NCBI GenBank assembly: GCA_019118725.1
Contig: DWYO01000295.1
Coordinates: 1-6,377, forward strand
Reading direction: 5' to 3'
Source: Candidatus Parabacteroides intestinavium
GTDB taxonomy: Bacteria; Bacteroidota; Bacteroidia; Bacteroidales; Tannerellaceae
DNA length: 6,377 bases
Under the pieces are notes generated by a model. That model was not told where the DNA came from. It saw nothing but the letters and a program-made list of their open reading frames with translations, and made no database searches. Below are positions 1 through 5,916 of the stretch, one piece after another (position 1 is the first letter of the stretch; each line of letters opens with the position of its first letter). The translations under genes and the position numbers were made by a program.

Positions 1-1
1 C

Positions 2-55
2 AAAAACAAGCTGTTATTTCAACTCCTTTTTTATTGGCAAAAAGAGGATATCTGA
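2..55 (+). CDS. C-terminal end of an upstream gene (partial, tentative)
   Basis: Frame 2 is open from the window edge and ends in a TGA at 53-55, giving the 17-residue tail KNKLLFQLLFYWQKEDI. That stop overlaps the ATG of the next gene by one base (TGATG), a common arrangement for translationally coupled genes in one operon. This junction is the only support. The other two forward frames are also open over these few bases, and the tail is too short to assign to a family. In capsule loci the gene before an export lipoprotein is often a glycosyltransferase or another polysaccharide gene, but that is context and not seen here. Confidence 0.4.
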   Translation, partial: KNKLLFQLLFYWQKEDI

Positions 56-843
56 TGAGAGTGATTCAAGGTTTGATGTTGGTTTCCCTGTTTTTATTGG
101 GGGCTTGCCGTTCTACCAAAAAGGTGATTTATCTGCAGGATGTCGATCCTTTAAAGCAGCAAGAGATTGAACAAAAATATGAGGTGATCATTCATAAAGA
201 TGATTTGCTGGCAATTATGGTAAACAGTAAGAATCCGGAGTTGGCCGTTCCGTTCAATATGCCTATGGTAACGTATGAGCTGGGACGGGAAACGTCCGGC
301 CAATATCGTGTGCTGGGCTATTTGGTGGATGCGGAAGGCTATATCGATTTCCCTATCTTGGGTAAAATTCATGTAGAGGGGCTGACTCGTTTGCAGTTGA
401 CCGACTTGATCAAGCAGCGGCTGATAGACGAAGATTTGATTAAGGATCCGATTGTAACCGTACAGTTCCTGAATTTCAAAATATCGGTCATGGGAGAAGT
501 GGCCCGACCCGGAAGTTTTGAAATCTCCGGAGACCGCATTACGTTGCTGGAGGCGTTGAGTATGGCAGGGGATCTGACGATTTACGGACGGCGTGACCGG
601 GTGGCTGTAATCCGGGAGAAAGATGGCAAGCGGACAATTCTTTTCCATGATTTGCGCTCTGCGGAGATTTTCAATTCGCCTTGCTATTATTTGCAGCAGA
701 ATGATATTGTATATGTCGAACCCAACAAGGCCAAGGCGGGGCAGAGTGGCATCAACCAGAATAATTCGGTGAGTGTCTGGCTGTCGGTAGTGTCTGTATT
801 GGCTACGGTTGCTTCGCTGATAGTGACTTTGACGCGCAATTAA
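55..843 (+). CDS. Wza-type polysaccharide export outer-membrane lipoprotein
   Basis: 262 residues. A lipoprotein signal peptide covers residues 1-17, with the lipobox LLGAC and lipidated Cys18. This fixes the start at the ATG at 55; the frame stays open upstream and includes a TTG at 34, but using it would place seven extra residues before the signal. A purine-rich AGAGGA lies about 7 bases upstream. After Cys18 comes a Poly_export-type domain (about 41-138, with the typical stretch GYIDFPILGKIHVEGLT at 95-111), then an SLBB-type beta-grasp domain (about 142-200, starting ISVMGEVARPGSF). A hydrophobic C-terminal segment (about 239-258) ends in RN. Wza-family proteins form the outer-membrane channel through which capsule or exopolysaccharide leaves the cell. 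The length is typical of the short Bacteroidetes forms and shorter than E. coli Wza. The C-terminal helix may play the role of Wza's outer-membrane helix; that is inference. Coupled to the phosphatase gene one base downstream. Confidence 0.9.
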   Translation: MRVIQGLMLVSLFLLGACRSTKKVIYLQDVDPLKQQEIEQKYEVIIHKDDLLAIMVNSKNPELAVPFNMPMVTYELGRETSGQYRVLGYLVDAEGYIDFPILGKIHVEGLTRLQLTDLIKQRLIDEDLIKDPIVTVQFLNFKISVMGEVARPGSFEISGDRITLLEALSMAGDLTIYGRRDRVAVIREKDGKRTILFHDLRSAEIFNSPCYYLQQNDIVYVEPNKAKAGQSGINQNNSVSVWLSVVSVLATVASLIVTLTRN

Positions 844-844
844 T

Positions 845-1576
845 ATGTTTTATTTTTCCTTGAAAAAAAGGCTCCTGAAAACGGGGTTGCTGATGGGCAT
901 GACGGACGTTCATGCCCATCTTCTTCCAGGGGTGGACGATGGCATCCGGACATTCGAAGAGGCGGAAGAGGCGGTGCGCAGTCTGGAACAGTTGGGGGTA
1001 CAACGTATGGTACTTACTCCGCATGTCATGGAGGATTACCCAACTAATAGCGCCGGCGGTCTGAAGCAACGTTTTGCGGAATTTACCAAGTCGATCAAAA
1101 GCGGAATACGTTTTTCGCTTGCTGCAGAATACATGCTGGATGCCGCTTTTACCCGACACCTGGAAGAAGGTGTTTTGTTGTTGGGGGATAATCGCCTGTT
1201 GGTGGAGACCTCCTACCTATCCGGACCTTCAGACTTGAAGGAGATTTTGTACGGGCTTTCGCTAAAGGGGTATGTTCCGATGATAGCCCATCCGGAGCGT
1301 TATTTGTATCTGCCGGACGAAGCGATTGAAGAGCTGGTGAATTTGGGGTATGAACTTCAGCTGAACCTGCCTTCACTGGCGGGCCTTTACGGAAAGGAGG
1401 TCAAGAAACGTGCCGGAACGTTTTTGGCAAAAGGATTATATACCTATTTAGGTTCTGATTTCCATCGGTTATCACTTTACAGACATTGTATAGAAAAAAT
1501 AGAAGTGAGTGGTAAACAGATAAAACAACTGGAAAGACTGTTGGAAAACAATATACATTTAATGGAAAACCATTAA
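845..1576 (+). CDS. CpsB/CapC (YwqE)-family PHP-type tyrosine-protein phosphatase
   Basis: 243 residues, the usual size for the family. PHP-fold metal-site motifs appear in order: DVHAHLLPGVDDG at 21-33 (His23, His25, Asp32), TPH at 58-60 (His60), AEYMLD at 94-99 (Glu95), AHPERY at 148-153 (His149, Glu151, Arg152) and GSDFHR at 203-208 (Asp205, His207). These cytoplasmic metal-dependent enzymes dephosphorylate the tyrosine-rich tail of Wzc/CpsD-type kinases, which controls capsule chain length and export. The ATG lies one base after the stop of the export lipoprotein gene, so the two are almost certainly co-transcribed. The later in-frame ATG codons at residues 17 and 19 would remove the N-terminal stretch that family members usually carry before the first metal motif, so the first ATG is preferred. 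The gene is followed by a strong hairpin, so it appears to end the operon. No partner kinase is encoded in the window. Confidence 0.9.
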   Translation: MFYFSLKKRLLKTGLLMGMTDVHAHLLPGVDDGIRTFEEAEEAVRSLEQLGVQRMVLTPHVMEDYPTNSAGGLKQRFAEFTKSIKSGIRFSLAAEYMLDAAFTRHLEEGVLLLGDNRLLVETSYLSGPSDLKEILYGLSLKGYVPMIAHPERYLYLPDEAIEELVNLGYELQLNLPSLAGLYGKEVKKRAGTFLAKGLYTYLGSDFHRLSLYRHCIEKIEVSGKQIKQLERLLENNIHLMENH

Positions 1577-1595
1577 GCGAGCGGTTGGAGCAATA

Positions 1596-1645
1596 AAAAA
1601 CAGCATGTGCAGTCAGGTAAACCTGATTTTGCACATGCTGTTTTT
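1596..1645. terminator. Bidirectional intrinsic terminator between convergent genes
   Basis: A perfect 16-base-pair inverted repeat has arms at 1596-1611 and 1630-1645 (core CAGCATGTGCA / TGCACATGCTG). The loop holds a second small hairpin, TCAGG (1613-1617) / CCTGA (1622-1626) with a TAAA tetraloop. On the + strand the stem runs into TTTTTGTTTT (1641-1650), and on the - strand the A run at 1595-1600 becomes a U tract. It lies 19 bases after the phosphatase stop and 20 bases after the mmdB stop, so one element can end both operons. No folding energy was calculated. Confidence 0.88.
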
Positions 1646-1665
1646 GTTTTAGAGGTATGGGAGTC

Positions 1666-2859
1666 TTATCCTAAGAATCCTAACAATATACCGGCAGCTA
1701 CAGCTGAGCCGATTACACCGGCTACGTTCGGGCCCATGGCATGCATTAACAGATAGTTGGTCGGGTCGTATTCCAAACCTACAATCTGAGAGATACGGGC
1801 TGAGTCAGGTACAGCAGATACTCCGGCGTTACCAATCAACGGATTGATCTTGTTGTCTTTCTTCAAGAACAAGTTGAAGAACTTCACGAACAAGACACCT
1901 GCGCACGTTGCAATGACGAATGACAAGGCACCCAGACCGAAGATCTTGATCGAGTTGATGGTCAAGAACTGAGTTGCCTGTGTAGAAGCACCTACGGTGA
2001 TACCTAACAACATGGTGATTACATCAATCAGCGGTCCCCGGGCTGTTTCAGCCAAACGGCGAGTCACACCACTTTCCTTACACAAGTTACCGAAGAACAA
2101 CATTCCCAACAATGGCAGACCGGACGGAACCAAGAATGCAGTCAGCAACAGACCGGCAATCGGGAATATGATCTTTTCAGTCTGTGAAACGACTCTCGGT
2201 GGTTTCATGCGGATCAGACGCTCTTTCTTGGTCGTCAATAAACGCATGAACGGAGGTTGGATAATCGGAACTAACGCCATATAGGAGTAGGCCGAAACGG
2301 CAATCGCGCCCATCAGGTTGGGAGCCAATTTAGAAGACAAGAAGATAGCGGTAGGACCGTCAGCACCACCGATGATACCAATAGCACCGGCTTGGCTCGG
2401 GTCGAACCCCATTTGCAAAGCGATGATATAAGCTCCGAAGATACCGAACTGAGCCGCAGCTCCGATAAGCAGCAATTTCGGATTGGATATCAATGCCGAG
2501 AAATCCGTCATGGCCCCGATCCCCAAAAATATCAATGGCGGGTACCATCCTTGCTTCACACCCTGATAAAGGATATTAAACACTGACCCTTCTTCGTAGA
2601 TACCTAATTGCAGTCCGGCATCTTTGAACGGAATGTTACCAATCAAAATACCGAAACCGATCGGAATCAGAAGCATGGGTTCGAACTCATACTTAATCGC
2701 CAGGAAAATAAACAGCAGACCGACCAGCAACATGATAAAATGCCCTGGGGTTGCGTTGGCGAATCCGGTGTAGGAGAGGAACACTTGGATGTTTTCCGCC
2801 AAAAACTGCGTAAAACTTTCGTGTGCTACTCCCGCTTGTAATAATATAGATGATAGCAT
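1666..2859 (-). CDS. mmdB: Sodium-pumping decarboxylase beta subunit (methylmalonyl-CoA decarboxylase, MmdB/OadB)
   Basis: 397 residues, highly hydrophobic with about nine or more membrane segments. This is the inner-membrane subunit that decarboxylates carboxybiotin and couples it to Na+ export. Family hallmarks are visible: YEFEPMLLIPIGFG (57-70), GGADGPTAIF (164-173), NLCKESGV (258-265), GNAGVSAVPDSAR (343-355) and HAMGPNVAGVIGSAVAAG (373-390). Asp167 in GGADGPT and Asn344 in GNAGVS match, by motif, the Asp203 and Asn373 implicated in Na+ transport in Klebsiella OadB. It is the last gene of the cluster, starting 4 bases after the biotin-carrier stop and ending 20 bases from the terminator hairpin. 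It has no extended N-terminal domain and looks intact. The beta subunits of oxaloacetate, glutaconyl-CoA and methylmalonyl-CoA decarboxylases are very similar; the methylmalonyl-CoA assignment comes from the neighbouring epimerase and carboxyltransferase. Confidence 0.93.
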   Translation of the reverse strand: MLSSILLQAGVAHESFTQFLAENIQVFLSYTGFANATPGHFIMLLVGLLFIFLAIKYEFEPMLLIPIGFGILIGNIPFKDAGLQLGIYEEGSVFNILYQGVKQGWYPPLIFLGIGAMTDFSALISNPKLLLIGAAAQFGIFGAYIIALQMGFDPSQAGAIGIIGGADGPTAIFLSSKLAPNLMGAIAVSAYSYMALVPIIQPPFMRLLTTKKERLIRMKPPRVVSQTEKIIFPIAGLLLTAFLVPSGLPLLGMLFFGNLCKESGVTRRLAETARGPLIDVITMLLGITVGASTQATQFLTINSIKIFGLGALSFVIATCAGVLFVKFFNLFLKKDNKINPLIGNAGVSAVPDSARISQIVGLEYDPTNYLLMHAMGPNVAGVIGSAVAAGILLGFLG

Positions 2860-2863
2860 AATA

Positions 2864-3295
2864 TTAACCGATTACGACGAGGTCAGCACCTTCCAGCACA
2901 GAATCGCCTTTGTTTACTTTAATTTCTATAATCTTACCATCACGATCGGCATTGATCGTGTTTTCCATCTTCATGGCTTCTAAGATCAGAATCTTCTGAC
3001 CGCGTTTTACGGTGTCACCGACTTTGCAATCAATGCTCAGGATAACACCTGGCAGTGGTGATTTTACGGCACCTGCTACGCTTGGTGTTGACGGACGAGA
3101 TACGACCGGATCACCGGCAGCTGTAGTCGGAGCCTGTGCCGGACGTTTGATGGATACAATTTGCTTCTTTGCCGGTTTCTCCATCTTTACGTGATAGGGA
3201 GTTCCGTTTACTTCTACATCTGCCTCATCATCAACGATTGAGTTGATGTGTACTTTATATACGTTTCCGTTAATGGTATATTTAAAACTTTTCAT
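2864..3295 (-). CDS. mmdC: Biotin carboxyl carrier subunit of methylmalonyl-CoA decarboxylase (MmdC-like)
   Basis: 143 residues. It has an N-terminal segment typical of decarboxylase biotin carriers (about 1-40), a Pro/Ala/Thr-rich flexible linker (about 51-76), and a C-terminal biotinyl/lipoyl domain (about 77-143). The biotinylation motif EAMKMEN is at 106-112; Lys109 is the expected biotin attachment site, 34 residues from the C-terminus as is usual. The protein would shuttle the carboxyl group from methylmalonyl-CoA on the MmdA carboxyltransferase to the MmdB membrane subunit, and a separate biotin-protein ligase, not in the window, must modify it. It sits 25 bases after the OadG-like gene and 4 bases before mmdB in transcription order. 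A stand-alone carrier of this kind could also serve another biotin enzyme, but its position between pump subunits makes this role the most likely. Confidence 0.92.
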   Translation of the reverse strand: MKSFKYTINGNVYKVHINSIVDDEADVEVNGTPYHVKMEKPAKKQIVSIKRPAQAPTTAAGDPVVSRPSTPSVAGAVKSPLPGVILSIDCKVGDTVKRGQKILILEAMKMENTINADRDGKIIEIKVNKGDSVLEGADLVVIG

Positions 3296-3320
3296 TCTTG
3301 AATCTGATTAAAAGAGATGA

Positions 3321-4220
3321 TTACTTTTTTAGAATAGGAGTTTGGCGCAAGCCATAAATTTTGGAACTCCAGGGTGAATATCTGCGTTGAACTTTGCGAA
3401 TCGTGAGCACGGTATTTTCGATATCGTGGTTATCATCACTGATTTCATACAATGCCATAGAGATGGCAGCAAATATTTCGCCCGATTCCTGACCGGCATT
3501 GGCGGATACCGTTTTACCCGTAACCGCAGCAGCTTTTTGTGCACGGCGTTGGCTTGCCCGGATAGAAGCATTACCGATTTGTTTAAAGATGATATACAAT
3601 ATGAACAAACCGCAGAACACAACAGCCATGGCCGTGATGGTCATACCGATACCCCATGAGTCATTTATCTGGAAGTTCTCGATTTTCTCGTTGCTGTCTA
3701 ATGTGACATTGTTCGTGCTGGGGGTAACTTTCGGCAGAACGCCCCAGGTGCCTGTTCCGTCCATGTCCAGACCACAGCTGACATCAGCTTTTTGTCCGGC
3801 CGGAATGGTGATTTCATCGATCAGCGTCTTTCCATCCGAATCGTATAAAGCAATATAGTTGTCTTTATCCGGTTCTAAGGTGAAGTTCAGATGAAATGTC
3901 CCACGATCTTTCATGTCGTCAGCCCAAAATAAAGTATGCTGGTATGGAGGAATCTTGGTCAGGACATCTCCCTTCGGAATCATATATTTCGTCGGGTTGT
4001 TTTTGTCGTTGGTCAAGAAGCATCCGCCTAAATCCACAGTACCTGCCGAATTATTGAACAATTCGATCCATGGGTGACGCATTCCATAGTCATCCATGAA
4101 GTTCTCTTCATTGATGACTAACACTTCATTTATTCTGACGGAAGTGGTTAATTGTGCTTTAGCTCCGAAGGTGAAGAAGAGCATCAAGAACAACAACATT
4201 CCGAATTTTTTATTTGTCAT
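3321..4220 (-). CDS. oadG: OadG-family (MmdD/gamma-like) pump subunit fused to an exported lamin-tail-like domain
   Basis: 299 residues from the chosen ATG at 4220. That start gives a clean signal peptide (1-22, MTNKKFGMLLFLMLFFTFGAKA, cleavage near AKA/Q). ATGs at 4226 and 4259 are also in frame; the latter would overlap mmdA and spoil the signal. Residues about 26-155 resemble a lamin-tail (LTD) beta-sandwich: VRINEVLVINEENF near the start, WIELFNNSAGTVDLGG at 51-66, FTLEPDKDNYIALYDSDG at 113-130. A transmembrane helix follows (about 190-213, GIGMTITAMAVVFCGLFILY), matching the OadG helix. The tail is basic, linker-like, then carries AAISMALYEI (251-260) and PWSSKIYGLRQ (283-293) near the C-terminus. 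OadG-type subunits anchor the carboxyltransferase to the beta subunit. Predicted topology is LTD in the periplasm and tail in the cytoplasm, which agrees with OadG. It lies 19 bases after mmdA. The role of the LTD is unknown; its assignment is by motif, without a profile search. Confidence 0.82.
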   Translation of the reverse strand: MTNKKFGMLLFLMLFFTFGAKAQLTTSVRINEVLVINEENFMDDYGMRHPWIELFNNSAGTVDLGGCFLTNDKNNPTKYMIPKGDVLTKIPPYQHTLFWADDMKDRGTFHLNFTLEPDKDNYIALYDSDGKTLIDEITIPAGQKADVSCGLDMDGTGTWGVLPKVTPSTNNVTLDSNEKIENFQINDSWGIGMTITAMAVVFCGLFILYIIFKQIGNASIRASQRRAQKAAAVTGKTVSANAGQESGEIFAAISMALYEISDDNHDIENTVLTIRKVQRRYSPWSSKIYGLRQTPILKK

Positions 4221-4239
4221 ATACATTCGTTTTTTAAGA

Positions 4240-5793
4240 TTACAGAGGCAGGTTATCATGTTTCTTAGCCGGGTTGCTCAACTTCTTGGTCTGCAACTGT
4301 TGCAAAGCACGGATAATGCGGAAACGAGTGTTTCTCGGTTCGATTACGTCATCAATGTATCCGTATTGAGCTGCATTATACGGGTTGGCAAAGGCTTTCT
4401 TGTATTCCTCTTCGCGTGCAGCGGCGCAGGCTTTCGGATCTTCAGCAGCGGCCACTTCTTTCGCAAAGATGATTTCAACCGCTCCGCTCGGGCCCATTAC
4501 AGCGATTTCGGCTGTCGGCCAAGCATAGTTCATATCTCCACGCAGATGTTTAGAGCTCATCACGCAATAAGCTCCTCCGTATGATTTGCGTAACGTTACA
4601 GTTACCTTAGGTACAGTAGCTTCACCGTAAGCGAACAGCAGTTTAGCGCCATGCAGGATTACGCCGTTATATTCCTGTCCGGTACCCGGCAAGAATCCCG
4701 GAACATCAACCAATGTAACCAACGGGATGTTGAAGGCATCGCAGAAACGGACAAAGCGGGCTCCTTTACGTGAAGCATTGCTGTCCAGACAACCTGCCAT
4801 GACTTTGGGCTGGTTGGCTACGATACCTACGGCTTGTCCGTTGAAGCGGGCGAAGCCGACAATTATATTTTTCGCATAATCAGCGTGTACTTCCAGAAAT
4901 TCATTATTATCTACGATAGTGCCGATTACCTCATACATGTCGTATGCCTGATTGGGATTGTCCGGAATAATTTCGTTCAGATTGTCATCCAAGCGGTCAA
5001 TCGGATCTTTGCATTCAATCATCGGCGTTTCTTCCAGGTTGTTCTGTGGCAGATAGCTTAACAACTGGCGAATCAACTTCAGTCCGTCTTCTTCTGTATC
5101 TACAGCAAAATGGGCTACACCTGATTTAGTAGAGTGTACGCTGGCTCCGCCTAATTGTTCTTGGGTAACATCTTCACCGGTAACGGTCTTTACTACTTTC
5201 GGGCCGGTCAGGAACATATAGCTTGTTCCGCGTGTCATGATGTTGAAATCGGTCAGTGCCGGAGAATAAACCGCCCCCCCTGCACAAGGGCCGAAGATAC
5301 CGGAAATCTGGGGAATTACGCCGGAAGCTAAAATATTACGTTGGAAAATTTCCGCATAACCGGCCAAGGCATTCACGCCTTCCTGAATACGTGCTCCACC
5401 CGAATCGTTCAGTCCGATAACCGGAGCACCCATCTTCATGGCCATATCCATGACCTTGCAAATCTTTGAAGCCAGCATTTCAGACAATGCACCGCCAAAT
5501 ACGGTGAAGTCTTGAGCATATACATACACTAAACGGCCATCAATCGTACCATAACCGGTTACGATACCATCTCCCAAAAATTTTGTTTTGTCAATGCCGA
5601 AGTTTGTGCAGCGGTGCTTTACAAACATATCGATCTCTTCAAAACTACCTTCGTCTAATAGCATGGCGATACGTTCACGTGCCGTATATTTGCCTTTTTT
5701 GTGTTGAGATTCGATTCTCTTTTCGCCACCGCCTAAACGTGCTTGTTCGCGCAAAGCGATAAGCTCTTTTACTTTTTCAAGCTGATTACTCAT
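4240..5793 (-). CDS. mmdA: Methylmalonyl-CoA decarboxylase carboxyltransferase (alpha) subunit
   Basis: 517 residues, the normal length for a PccB/MmdA carboxyltransferase. The crotonase-like fold is duplicated. The N half carries NDSGGARIQEGVNALAGY (129-146) and the oxyanion-hole region GPCAGGAVYSPALTD (168-182). The C half carries VDVPGFLPGTGQE (362-374), RKSYGGAYCVMSSKHLRGD (402-420), and AWPTAEIAVMGPSGAVEIIF (424-443). The reaction is transfer of the carboxyl group of (S)-methylmalonyl-CoA to carrier biotin, releasing propionyl-CoA, in the cytoplasm next to the membrane subunits. Sequence alone cannot separate this from propionyl-CoA carboxylase beta; the OadG/OadB-type neighbours and the lack of a biotin carboxylase gene favour decarboxylase. 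The start has no Shine-Dalgarno but an A-rich leader (AACAACAAATCATAATACA). The residue after GGAY is Cys410, where acyl-CoA carboxylases have a substrate-selecting residue. Confidence 0.93.
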   Translation of the reverse strand: MSNQLEKVKELIALREQARLGGGEKRIESQHKKGKYTARERIAMLLDEGSFEEIDMFVKHRCTNFGIDKTKFLGDGIVTGYGTIDGRLVYVYAQDFTVFGGALSEMLASKICKVMDMAMKMGAPVIGLNDSGGARIQEGVNALAGYAEIFQRNILASGVIPQISGIFGPCAGGAVYSPALTDFNIMTRGTSYMFLTGPKVVKTVTGEDVTQEQLGGASVHSTKSGVAHFAVDTEEDGLKLIRQLLSYLPQNNLEETPMIECKDPIDRLDDNLNEIIPDNPNQAYDMYEVIGTIVDNNEFLEVHADYAKNIIVGFARFNGQAVGIVANQPKVMAGCLDSNASRKGARFVRFCDAFNIPLVTLVDVPGFLPGTGQEYNGVILHGAKLLFAYGEATVPKVTVTLRKSYGGAYCVMSSKHLRGDMNYAWPTAEIAVMGPSGAVEIIFAKEVAAAEDPKACAAAREEEYKKAFANPYNAAQYGYIDDVIEPRNTRFRIIRALQQLQTKKLSNPAKKHDNLPL

Positions 5794-5916
5794 TGTATTA
5801 TGATTTGTTGTTAGTAATGTTTTTTAATGAATAATGAAGAGTTAAGCATGAAGAAACAAAAGCATGGATCATAAGACGTTTACCTGATTCTTCATTCTTA
5901 ATTCTTCATTACAGAT
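5794..5916. other. Intergenic gap between mce and mmdA
   Basis: This A/T-rich stretch of 123 bases is the longest gap inside the cluster. About two thirds of it is an imperfect inverted repeat with its spacer. I did not find a convincing Bacteroidetes promoter (TTTG about 20 bases before TAnnTTTG) on the - strand. mmdA may therefore be read through from mce, or have a promoter of a form I cannot recognise. Confidence 0.6.
5832..5911. repeat. Imperfect 24-base inverted repeat with 32-base spacer
   Basis: The arms 5832-5855 and 5888-5911 are inverted copies that match at 22 of 24 positions; the mismatches fall at 5841/5902 and 5847/5896. Each arm is built from ATGAAGA/TTAAG-like words (AATGAAGAGTTAAG on the left, CTTAATTCTTCATT on the right). 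It lies between mce and mmdA and could form a long, A/U-rich hairpin in the mRNA. There is no U tract after it in the direction of transcription, so a simple terminator is unlikely. It resembles the short ATTCTTCATTCTTAATTC-type intergenic repeats I associate with Bacteroides-group genomes; that recollection has not been checked. Confidence 0.75.

Noticed and set aside
151..648. Open frame of 165 codons on the - strand across the export lipoprotein gene
   Set aside because: It is antisense to a clear Poly_export/SLBB gene and its translation has no recognisable family motif; a shadow frame.
803..1159. Open frame of 118 codons on the - strand over the phosphatase start
   Set aside because: It runs across the junction of two well-supported + strand genes and has no family signal.
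3329..3622. Second - strand frame within the OadG-like gene, suggesting a frameshift
   Set aside because: The main frame is intact and carries the family's C-terminal motif PWSSKIYGLRQ, so no frameshift is needed.
4226..4259. Longer start for the OadG-like protein overlapping mmdA
   Set aside because: The extra residues MITCLCNLKKRMY come before an otherwise clean signal peptide and would overlap the mmdA end; the ATG at 4220 fits better, with 4226 as a close alternative.
4096..4584. Open frame of 162 codons on the + strand across the oadG-mmdA junction
   Set aside because: Antisense to two conserved genes; the hydrophobic stretches are what reversed coding sequence gives, with no conserved motif.
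5794..5916. Internal promoter or terminator in the mce-mmdA gap
   Set aside because: A TTTTG at about 5855-5860 (read on the - strand) has no good downstream partner at proper spacing, and the hairpin lacks a following U tract on that strand.
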